From an uncultured Blautia sp. (GTDB lineage: Bacteria; Bacillota; Clostridia; Lachnospirales; Lachnospiraceae), in assembly GCA_934426285.1 (NCBI GenBank), contig CAKRYE010000002.1, forward strand, positions 4,628 to 68,627: a stretch of DNA of 64,000 bases, given 5' to 3'. Below, one piece after another: positions 34,721 through 41,918 of this stretch. Position numbers and translations under genes: made by a program. The notes below the pieces were generated by a model. It saw nothing but the letters and a program-made list of their open reading frames with translations, did not search any database and had not been told where the DNA came from. Each line of letters starts with the position of its first letter. The stretch's first letter is position 1.

Positions 34721-36025
34721 TCAATCTTTACTTTCAGATTCCTGTGCGCTCCTGTATTTCGGAATTTTATTCTGATACACAATTTCTCTGCCCTGGGGAT
34801 CCCGGATACTCATTTCACGGTAAAAGCTTTCTGTCAGAGCATCCAGTTCCTTCCTGCTGTTCCCGGCAGTATAGTACAGGGCCAGATAAGGATTGGGACC
34901 ATATTCCACCACCTGCTCACCGTCCTGATAAAAAATCCAGTCCCTGACCACTCCTTCCCTTTTTGCCAGTTCTCTGGCAGCGCTCTGGTCAGCAATCTGC
35001 AGATTTCTTCCCTGAAAATAAATAACAGCACCTTGTCTCAGGGGCTTGTGGATATCATGGTTCTGAAACATCTGCGGGATCTTTTCCTTTTCATACAGCC
35101 AGTTAAGAAGAAGCTCTTCTATGGAAAATCCATAAACAATTTCTGTCAGCTCATGCTCATATCCAAAGAAACGTCCTGCAATCTCACATACCTGGATACC
35201 TTTTCCCGGTTTCCAGAAAAACTGCATGGACAGTGCACCATCCTTCTGTCCGGTATTACGGATATATTCCTGCAGAATGCCAAGTGCCTCCTTTTCTACC
35301 CGGGACAACAGGCAGGAGGGATATACATTTCGAGTGCTGAGAGGAAGCATTCCCTCTTCCATTTCTGTTTTTTCTCTGTCTGCAATGCTGATCACCTGTA
35401 CTTTCTGCTCAGTCACCCAGGTCATCATATTAAATTCATAGCCATCATTATATTCTTCTATAAGAATTTCCTTGCAGCTAGTGTATTCTGCAGTCTGCAA
35501 AGCTTTTTGACGGATTTCTTTTGGATCATGGATAATAAAGATACCTCTGGATCCGTATTTGTCCAGCGGTTTACAGATCAGTGGATAAGTAAGCTCTCCC
35601 ACTGTCTCAGCCAGTTCTGTCTCTGTTTTCTCTCTTAAAAGATCTACAGATATTTTTTTATATCCAGGAGAAGGAAGTCCCAGTTTTTCCAGAAGCAGCC
35701 GGCATGCAGATTTATCCCTATACCAGGGCAGCTGCTCCGGTTTCAGGTAACAGGGAAGTCCTGCCTTGTCCGCAATTTTCACCATACATTCCAGAAGCAG
35801 ATCTGAAAAAGAAGTGATGATTCCATCTACCTGTTCTTCCCTGCAGAGTGCGGCAATCCTGTCGATCTCCGTCACCGGGATCACATAAGATCTGTCCGCA
35901 TATTTTCTTGCAGGTCCATCCGGATAACCATCACACACCACTGTCTCATATCCCTTTTTTCCTGCCATCTGTACCAGCTCTGTGAATTCTCCCAGAGACC
36001 CCAGAATCAATACTTTGTGTCTCAT
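34721..36025 (-). CDS. ATP-grasp ligase (carboxylate-amine ligase-like)
   Basis: 434 residues. A pre-ATP-grasp Rossmann segment (KVLILGSLGEFTELV, about 1-100) precedes an ATP-grasp domain with YPLICKPLDKYGSRGIFII as the ATP-binding Lys/Gly-rich loop and CEIAGRFFGYEHELTE as the metal-binding region. Such enzymes form amide or peptide bonds through acyl phosphates. Its place between two PLP aminotransferase-type genes suggests acylation of an amino sugar with an amino or carboxylic acid, but the substrate is unknown. Its ATG overlaps the preceding stop by 4 bases (ATGA). Confidence 0.7.
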   Translation of the reverse strand: MRHKVLILGSLGEFTELVQMAGKKGYETVVCDGYPDGPARKYADRSYVIPVTEIDRIAALCREEQVDGIITSFSDLLLECMVKIADKAGLPCYLKPEQLPWYRDKSACRLLLEKLGLPSPGYKKISVDLLREKTETELAETVGELTYPLICKPLDKYGSRGIFIIHDPKEIRQKALQTAEYTSCKEILIEEYNDGYEFNMMTWVTEQKVQVISIADREKTEMEEGMLPLSTRNVYPSCLLSRVEKEALGILQEYIRNTGQKDGALSMQFFWKPGKGIQVCEIAGRFFGYEHELTEIVYGFSIEELLLNWLYEKEKIPQMFQNHDIHKPLRQGAVIYFQGRNLQIADQSAARELAKREGVVRDWIFYQDGEQVVEYGPNPYLALYYTAGNSRKELDALTESFYREMSIRDPQGREIVYQNKIPKYRSAQESESKD

Positions 36026-36987
36026 TTTATTTCCTCACATTCCTTTACAACTGCTGCCATATATTCCATCTCTTCAGGCCCATAACGCTGATCGCAGGGT
36101 AAGGGCAGGATATCTGCTGCCCAGTGGTATTCCAGACTGTCCCTGTCGCAGGTCTCCATCACATTTTTCCAATAAACCGGCACAAATATCTTATGTTCTG
36201 CAAGACGTTTTCTGAGTTCAGGTCCATTTACGTGAAAATACGGATAAACAAAGGGAGCCTTTGGGTTAACCCGGTTAAACACACTGTCTGATCCCAGAAG
36301 CCCTGCCAGTATCTCATAATTCTCTTCCCGCTTTTGAGCAGCCTTCTCATAATCGATACCCTTTAACAGGTTTCTGGTAAGGGCTGACATTCTGCGGATT
36401 TCCATATGCTCATAACCGGCAGCATTTTTCAGCATGTCCTTGTAATAGGTACCTGCATCCCGCTCATAACGTCCCAAAATATGTTTCATCCTGTCCGCTG
36501 AATAATCCTGCGGGATTTCCCCTGTAAATCCGGCATCTGTAGACAAATATGCACCATCACTGACACCCCAGAATTTTCTGCAGGAATACAGGGTATCAAT
36601 TCCCGGAAGAGGCTTCTGAAAAAAGGCATGGGTATGGTCTACAATAATATTCCCGTATATCCTGCTATACTCCAGAATCTGCTCATCTGTAAGCTGTCCA
36701 TAATAATTCACCAGATAAAGGACCTCATCCTCATCCAGTTTTCTCCCTGGATATTTCACATTCAGATTCTCATCCAGGTGATAAAACTCTATCTGAATAT
36801 GATTTTCCTCACAGGTCTCTGTCACAGATGCACACAGAAAAACAGGTAAAATAATCTTTTTATATCCCTTTGTCTGCAAAAGCCACAAAAGAGCCGTCCT
36901 GCCTAAATTTACTCTGTACAGATCAGGATAATATTCTGTCCCCTGCAGCTCTTCCAGCTGAAAATATCCACCGATCTCCTTTTTCAT
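36022..36987 (-). CDS. divergent DegT/DnrJ-like PLP-dependent enzyme
   Basis: 321 residues, shorter than the 370-390 usual in DegT aminotransferases. Fold type I landmarks are visible: VNLGRTALLWLL near the N-terminus, IIVDHTHAFFQ with the Asp that contacts the pyridine nitrogen, and YSCRKFWGVSDGAYL with the probable PLP Lys. The usual EGGA after the Lys is SDGA. It may be an aminotransferase for an amino sugar. It overlaps both neighbours by 4 bases (ATGA), so it is translated with the ArnC-like and ATP-grasp genes. Confidence 0.6.
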   Translation of the reverse strand: MKKEIGGYFQLEELQGTEYYPDLYRVNLGRTALLWLLQTKGYKKIILPVFLCASVTETCEENHIQIEFYHLDENLNVKYPGRKLDEDEVLYLVNYYGQLTDEQILEYSRIYGNIIVDHTHAFFQKPLPGIDTLYSCRKFWGVSDGAYLSTDAGFTGEIPQDYSADRMKHILGRYERDAGTYYKDMLKNAAGYEHMEIRRMSALTRNLLKGIDYEKAAQKREENYEILAGLLGSDSVFNRVNPKAPFVYPYFHVNGPELRKRLAEHKIFVPVYWKNVMETCDRDSLEYHWAADILPLPCDQRYGPEEMEYMAAVVKECEEIK

Positions 36988-37922
36988 TTTTCCTCTGTAT
37001 CCTCCCGGCGTATGACATAATGAGGCATTTTTTTGGCTTCATTTAAAATGTTCATCAGATAAATTCCCATAATTCCGATGGATAAAAGTACCAGTCCGAA
37101 AAATGCCAGCATCACAAGCATCTGAGAAGTCCAGCCCTCTACAGAAATACCCATGGTAAAATATCTCACCAGATAATACACCGCCATAACCATACTTACC
37201 AGAAAGCTGATAATTCCTATATTTCTTACCATTAAAAGTGGAAAAGCTGAATGAGCTGTAATATCATAGATCAGATCCTTCGCCAGCCGTTTAAAGGAGT
37301 ATCCGCTCTTTCCATAAGCTCTGTCTGCATGCTGCACCGGAACATTAATGATCCGATTAGAGCTGAGTACCAGAAGATTACCGATCTGCGGCAGATAAGT
37401 ATTTGTCTGAAGCATGGCATCCACCAGGAAACGGCGGATCAGTCGATAACTGGTAATCTGCAGATTGGGATCCTTACCCAGCATTTTGGAGGTAGCCCAT
37501 ACAGACACCTTTGTACCCAGCTTTCGAATCGGTCCGTGTTTTCTTCCCTCATAGCTGGCTATAATTACATCCACATCCGGACGTTCTTCCATAACCCGCA
37601 CCATCTTCGGCAGCTCTTCCGGCTGATGCTGGAGATCATCATCCATAGTCACTACAAAATCTCCCTTCACATGGGCAAATCCACACAGAAGCGCCGGATG
37701 CTGGCCAAAATTTCTCGCCATCTGTATGATTTTCACTCTGTGATCTCTGCTTCGCAGTTTCTCCATTACCTCATAGGAGCGATCCTTTGATCCATCATCT
37801 ACCAGAATCAGCTCAAAATCCTCCTTCAAAGTCTCCCGGAATACCTTTTCCAGACGATGATAAAGTTCCTCCAGCGTATGTTCAGAATTATATACAGGAA
37901 CAACCACTGAATATAAGCTCAT
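36984..37922 (-). CDS. polyprenyl-phosphate glycosyltransferase (ArnC/GtrB-like GT2)
   Basis: 312 residues. The N-terminal GT2 domain (YSVVVPVYNSEHTL, LVDDGSKDRS, TMDDDLQHQPEE) is followed by two C-terminal transmembrane helices (about 230-255 and 265-290). This is the plan of ArnC, GtrB and DPM1-like enzymes, which move a sugar to undecaprenyl phosphate on the inside of the membrane. It is the first gene of the long operon ending at 19872, behind a consensus promoter. Two SMR-type membrane proteins, the usual flippase partners, are encoded divergently next door. Confidence 0.85.
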   Translation of the reverse strand: MSLYSVVVPVYNSEHTLEELYHRLEKVFRETLKEDFELILVDDGSKDRSYEVMEKLRSRDHRVKIIQMARNFGQHPALLCGFAHVKGDFVVTMDDDLQHQPEELPKMVRVMEERPDVDVIIASYEGRKHGPIRKLGTKVSVWATSKMLGKDPNLQITSYRLIRRFLVDAMLQTNTYLPQIGNLLVLSSNRIINVPVQHADRAYGKSGYSFKRLAKDLIYDITAHSAFPLLMVRNIGIISFLVSMVMAVYYLVRYFTMGISVEGWTSQMLVMLAFFGLVLLSIGIMGIYLMNILNEAKKMPHYVIRREDTEEK

Positions 37923-37962
37923 ATGTCTTCCCTTTCTTTCTTAAAATATTACAATCTTTTTT

Positions 37963-37991
37963 ATCATACCATTTTCGACATTTCTTTTCAA
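37963..37991 (-). promoter_or_regulatory. promoter of the polysaccharide operon
   Basis: Minus strand -35 TTGAAA (37991-37986), 17-base spacer, -10 TATGAT (37968-37963), about 40 bases before the ArnC-like start. On the plus strand a TTGACT at about 38009 may serve the SMR genes, but its -10 is unclear. Confidence 0.7.
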
Positions 37992-38087
37992 GTTTTCGGC
38001 TCTATAAACTTGACTTCCCTGTACTTTTATGTTAGTGTTCACTCCGAGACCAAGGAATATCTGCGAATTTTCAATTTCGGAGGAATT

Positions 38088-38438
38088 ATGTCAAAGATCA
38101 AAGATTATATACAGCTGCATCTGAATATTCTGCTTTTTTCACTGACCAGTGTATTTTCCAAATTTGCTTCCATTCAATATAACCGTCATGGGCTGCACTC
38201 GCCTATGCTTTATGTCTTTTTATTTTTAATGATCGCAAACTGTGGAATATATGCCATTGCCTGGCAGCAGGTAATTAAGAAATTTTCCCTGTCCACTGCC
38301 TATGCCAACAAAAGTGTATACCTTTTGTGGTCCCAGATCTGGGCTGTTTTTATTTTTCACGAAAGTCTGTCTGTGAGAAATATCATAGGTCTTCTGGTCG
38401 TTTTATTTGGAGTCTGGATGGTGCAAAGATATGAATAA
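38088..38438 (+). CDS. SMR/EamA-type membrane protein, possible lipid-linked sugar flippase subunit (ArnE-like)
   Basis: 116 residues from the ATG at 38088 after CGGAGGAATT. Four predicted helices: NILLFSLTSVFSKFAS, PMLYVFLFLMIANCGIYAIA, an amphipathic third region (STAYANKSVYLLWSQIWAVF) and NIIGLLVVLFGVWMV. The Ser-x-Ala-Tyr-Ala and the Lys in helix three resemble ArnE/SMR proteins. It pairs with the next gene, overlapping by 8 bases, as ArnE/ArnF do. The neighbouring ArnC-like gene supports a role in flipping an undecaprenyl-phosphate sugar (inference); a drug-efflux SMR pair is the alternative. Confidence 0.7.
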   Translation: MSKIKDYIQLHLNILLFSLTSVFSKFASIQYNRHGLHSPMLYVFLFLMIANCGIYAIAWQQVIKKFSLSTAYANKSVYLLWSQIWAVFIFHESLSVRNIIGLLVVLFGVWMVQRYE

Positions 38439-38769
38439 AACCTTTATCCTGATCATGCTGGGTGGCACCTTTTTCACTGCTGTTTCCCAGATACTTTTAA
38501 AGCAAAGTTCAAATATAAAATACGAAAACAAAATCAGAGAATATCTGAATTTCCGGGTAATCCTTTCCTATGGGATATTTTTCCTCATCCTTCTTTTAAA
38601 TACCTGGTGTTATACAAAGGTTGAAATGCGCTATGGACCTGTAATCGATACCGCAGCCTATGTATTTGTCCTTCTCCTTTCCAGACTGATTCTAAAGGAA
38701 AAATTCACCAAAGGCAAAATTCTGGGAAATCTGATCATCATTGCGGGCATTCTGATCTATACCCTATAG
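38431..38769 (+). CDS. SMR/EamA-type membrane protein, second subunit (ArnF-like)
   Basis: 112 residues from MNKTFILIM at 38431, which overlaps the end of the previous gene. Four helices: TFILIMLGGTFFTAVSQILL, VILSYGIFFLILLLNTW, VIDTAAYVFVLLLSRLIL and ILGNLIIIAGILIYTL. A conserved-looking Lys (LLKQSS) follows the first helix and RYGP lies before the third. Two unequal short SMR subunits in tandem are typical of heterodimeric flippases. The pair ends at a strong terminator at 38825-38863. Confidence 0.7.
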   Translation: MNKTFILIMLGGTFFTAVSQILLKQSSNIKYENKIREYLNFRVILSYGIFFLILLLNTWCYTKVEMRYGPVIDTAAYVFVLLLSRLILKEKFTKGKILGNLIIIAGILIYTL

Positions 38770-38824
38770 CCAGAAACCTGTATATCCGAAAAAGCTGCCA
38801 GTCTATGGCAATTTTCCACCTTAC

Positions 38825-38863
38825 AAAAAAGTGCCTGGGACTCTTGTTCCCATAGCACTTTTT
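38825..38863. terminator. bidirectional terminator between the SMR pair and the amidase gene
   Basis: AAAAAGTGC pairs with GCACTTTTT, with inner TGGGA/TCCCA pairs and a short loop; A-run before, T-run after. It lies between convergent genes. Confidence 0.85.
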
Positions 38864-38884
38864 ATATTTATAATATCCAATCTG

Positions 38885-40207
38885 TTATTTTCTGTTTGTG
38901 CAGACTCCCTTGGAATCGAAGATGTACTTCTTTCCTGAAGCAGATTTCACAGTCATATTCCTGTACATACAGGCCGTCTTTCTGTTAAAATAATACCATT
39001 TCCCATTCAGGCGCAGCCATCCTGTATGTGCATATCCCTGCTTGTCTATATAATAGCGGTTCTTTTTGTAAGTACACCATCCACTGTATCTCTTTCCATT
39101 TTTATCAAAAATATATCTCTTGGAAGAGTCCGGGGAAATCAACATAATATCCTTATACATAAAACCGGATTTCGTATTAAAATAGTACCAGCTTCCATCC
39201 AGCTCCAGCCATCCAAGCTGTGCCTTTCCGTCTTTCTGGAAATAATAAGTTTTTTCCTTCACAGTCTGCCAGCCATACTGCCGTTTCCCGGTTTTATCTA
39301 CATAATAAATACCATCCTCCAGATTAAGAATCTTGTTCTTCTGCACTTTTCCTTTTATATAATAATAGTAATCTCCGTTCGTCTCTTTCCAGAGCTTCTC
39401 CGGTTCAGAAGGTACAGGAGTCGGTGTAGGAGTTGGTGTTTCCGTAACAACCTTATCCGGCAGTTGTTTGCAATACCGGATGATCGCATTGGCATCTGCC
39501 TGACCAATCTTCTTCAATTTTGCATTGGAACTCAGGAATCTGGTAACATCTGACTGATTACTGATAAATGCATGTTCAATGATCACTCCCGGAATGTTTG
39601 CCTCCACACTCTGTGCAACAATCCCATAATAATCCCGTGGTTTTCCATTCGGATATTTGCTTCCGCTTTCACTCATCCGGTATTCCATTCCCTTTGTTTC
39701 CGGAAAACGGATACGAAGCCCCAATTTTTTCAATTCCTCCACCACGTAGCTGCCAAACAACTTTTCCTGTGCAGCCAGCTTTGGTCTGTAAGTTCCCTTG
39801 GAGATCATTACAGATGCACCGTTAGGGGAAGAGCTCTCAGAATCATTGATATGCTGACTTACCAGAAGATCTGCATGATACTGCTTTGCGACCATCACTC
39901 TCTCACTGAGTCCCTTTGTTTCATTTTTGGATTTGGTAAGATAAACCTCAATATTATTTTCTTTACTTAATGCCTGCATCGTATAATTGGCAATTTTCCA
40001 GTTGATCTCCTCTTCTCTGTATACCTTCCCCTTGTGTACAGCACTGGCGCCTGACTCTCCGCCACCATGTCCCGGATCCAATACGACTACATGCTTCTGT
40101 ACTGATGCTGTTTCACTATCTGCATATACTGATGTTCCGGCAACCAAGCTTGAAATTCCCACTGCTGCTGCTAAAACGATGCCTATTATTTTCTTCGTCT
40201 TTTTCAT
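38885..40207 (-). CDS. N-acetylmuramoyl-L-alanine amidase (Amidase_3) with wall-binding repeats
   Basis: 440 residues from the ATG at 40207 (AAGGA upstream; two nearby in-frame ATGs are possible). Signal peptide to about 28. The catalytic domain (about 35-240) has VVLDPGHGGGESGA with the zinc His, EEEINWKIA with Glu, LLVSQHIN with His and IIEHAFISN with the catalytic Glu. After a Thr-Pro linker (TPTPTPTPVP) come about five cell-wall-binding repeats (YGWQTVKEKTYYFQKDG, HTGWLRLNGKWYYFN). It cuts the MurNAc-L-Ala bond. It lies 19 bases after the lysozyme gene, in one operon. Confidence 0.92.
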   Translation of the reverse strand: MKKTKKIIGIVLAAAVGISSLVAGTSVYADSETASVQKHVVVLDPGHGGGESGASAVHKGKVYREEEINWKIANYTMQALSKENNIEVYLTKSKNETKGLSERVMVAKQYHADLLVSQHINDSESSSPNGASVMISKGTYRPKLAAQEKLFGSYVVEELKKLGLRIRFPETKGMEYRMSESGSKYPNGKPRDYYGIVAQSVEANIPGVIIEHAFISNQSDVTRFLSSNAKLKKIGQADANAIIRYCKQLPDKVVTETPTPTPTPVPSEPEKLWKETNGDYYYYIKGKVQKNKILNLEDGIYYVDKTGKRQYGWQTVKEKTYYFQKDGKAQLGWLELDGSWYYFNTKSGFMYKDIMLISPDSSKRYIFDKNGKRYSGWCTYKKNRYYIDKQGYAHTGWLRLNGKWYYFNRKTACMYRNMTVKSASGKKYIFDSKGVCTNRK

Positions 40208-40225
40208 TTTCATCCTTCTTTTCAT

Positions 40226-41677
40226 TTATTTTTTCTTATACTGTCTGATGCATATACCATTTTTATCAAATACAGATACAACCTTTCTGGCACTGGTCAG
40301 GGTAATATTTTCTGCCCGGGTCCCTGAAAGCTTAGAACTGCCTTTATAAAAATAATACTTTTTACCCTGATATGTCAACCAGCCTTTATATGCTTTTCCA
40401 TTTTTCTGGAAATAATAAGTATGATATACTCCACTTTCTTTTACTGTGTACATACCATCCTGGTACCGGACACCATCCTTACCAAAGAAATAGATGTCTC
40501 CGTTTGTCCTGGTTACCCGGCGGTTTTTATACATCCATCCTTTTTTGGCATGAAACCAGTAATATTTACCGTCAATCTTTTTCATTCCCCTGGCTGCAGC
40601 ACCGTTTTCCGAAAAATAATAGGTTTTTCCCTCTATCGTCTGCCAGCCTGTAGCTTTCACTCCCTCTGTATAATAGCAGAGCGCGCCATCCTCCTCTGTC
40701 CAGCCATTTTTAACAGGCTCCTGTACACTGTCTCCGTCCTGATCCGGCTTTACAGAAGGTGTATAATTGGAATCCGCCTTCCATCTGGGCGTGATCTTTC
40801 TGGTGTAATCTACATATCCAAAATCCACATCTACATCATTCTCCGCCGGAATCCCCGGAATCAGTCCTCTGGTAGAGTTCAGTCCATTTGCAGTATTTCC
40901 GTCTGTAGCCTGCCATATTGTATAGGAATAGCGGTCTGCATCCGGAGCCTGAATGGCATCTCCGTATCTGGCAATCCACACATCCAGACCGGATAAAAGA
41001 CTCCAGTCCACATATGTATCATGCCAGTATGTATTGCAATACACCATAGGGTAATATCCTGCCTTTCGCACCTCATTACAAAAAGTCAGCGCCAGTCTGG
41101 ATATCTCTGTAGAAGAAAGCTTCTGCATCCCACTATATTCCAAATCATAAACCACCGGATAGGAAACCTTATAACCATCCATTTTCGAAATAGCAAGCTG
41201 GGCCTCCTTCAAAGCTGTTTCTGTATTAGTCGCAGTACTGAACACATAAGTTCCCACAGGAACACCTGCCAACTCTGCCTGGGTCATATTATAATCATAG
41301 GTTTTATCCAAATAGTTCAAGCCATAAGAAACTCTCACAAGTGCAAAATCAATCCCTGCATTCTTAACCTTTGTCCAGTTTATTTTCCCCTGCCATTCTG
41401 AAACATCCATTCCCCATGTGATAGCTCCCGGTATCGCCACGCCACTGCCATTATAACAGACTCCGTTTATTTTTTTCCATGCTTTGGGGGATATCTTTTT
41501 TTCAGTTTTCTCTGAAGCTCCTGCTGAAGGTACACATTCCAGTTCTTCCTCTACCACTGTGCTTCTCCTGTCATAATGAGGATTGGCCTTCACAGAATTC
41601 TGCGGGAATGCCATGCATACAGATATTGCCAACAATCCTGCCAGTAGTCCCTTTTTCGCATAATCCGCTTTTCTCAT
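40226..41677 (-). CDS. GH25 lysozyme with C-terminal wall-binding repeats
   Basis: 483 residues. Signal peptide to about 31, then a basic linker. The GH25 domain (about 85-300) begins ITWGMDVSEWQGKINW, with Asp and Glu of the family, and contains YPVVYDLEYSG with the second acidic pair. It hydrolyses MurNAc-GlcNAc bonds. About six wall-binding repeats follow (ATGWQTIEGKTYYFSENG, KGWLTYQGKKYYFYKG). The start follows AGGAGAAAAAGT. It is the first gene of a lysozyme-amidase operon with a consensus promoter at 41781-41809. Confidence 0.92.
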   Translation of the reverse strand: MRKADYAKKGLLAGLLAISVCMAFPQNSVKANPHYDRRSTVVEEELECVPSAGASEKTEKKISPKAWKKINGVCYNGSGVAIPGAITWGMDVSEWQGKINWTKVKNAGIDFALVRVSYGLNYLDKTYDYNMTQAELAGVPVGTYVFSTATNTETALKEAQLAISKMDGYKVSYPVVYDLEYSGMQKLSSTEISRLALTFCNEVRKAGYYPMVYCNTYWHDTYVDWSLLSGLDVWIARYGDAIQAPDADRYSYTIWQATDGNTANGLNSTRGLIPGIPAENDVDVDFGYVDYTRKITPRWKADSNYTPSVKPDQDGDSVQEPVKNGWTEEDGALCYYTEGVKATGWQTIEGKTYYFSENGAAARGMKKIDGKYYWFHAKKGWMYKNRRVTRTNGDIYFFGKDGVRYQDGMYTVKESGVYHTYYFQKNGKAYKGWLTYQGKKYYFYKGSSKLSGTRAENITLTSARKVVSVFDKNGICIRQYKKK

Positions 41678-41780
41678 ACTTTTTCTCCTGTTTATTCATA
41701 TCCTGTTTTTGTTCTAAAGTTTATAATTACAATTGTATTTCTCTGTTGTCTTATGTGTTTGTTACATTTTTGTTAAAAAT

Positions 41781-41809
41781 ATTATACACGTTCCCCTCTT
41801 ATCTTGCAA
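41781..41809 (-). promoter_or_regulatory. promoter of the lysozyme-amidase operon
   Basis: Minus strand -35 TTGCAA (41809-41804), 17-base spacer, -10 TATAAT (41786-41781). The leader is about 100 bases and AT-rich, with no recognised riboswitch. Confidence 0.75.
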
Positions 41810-41855
41810 GACAACAGTTACAGCCAAGCAGAAGACTTACTTACTCCAACTAAAA

Positions 41856-41906
41856 GAACAAAAAGCGCATCGGGATTCATCGACCCGAAACGCTTTTCTT
41901 TTGTTC
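41856..41906 (-). terminator. terminator of the L,D-transpeptidase gene
   Basis: GAACAAAAAGCG pairs with CGCTTTTCTTTTGTTC (small bulge) and an inner TCGGG/CCCGA closes the loop. It lies directly after the stop at 41919. Confidence 0.8.
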
Positions 41907-41918
41907 ATTATGTGTTTA

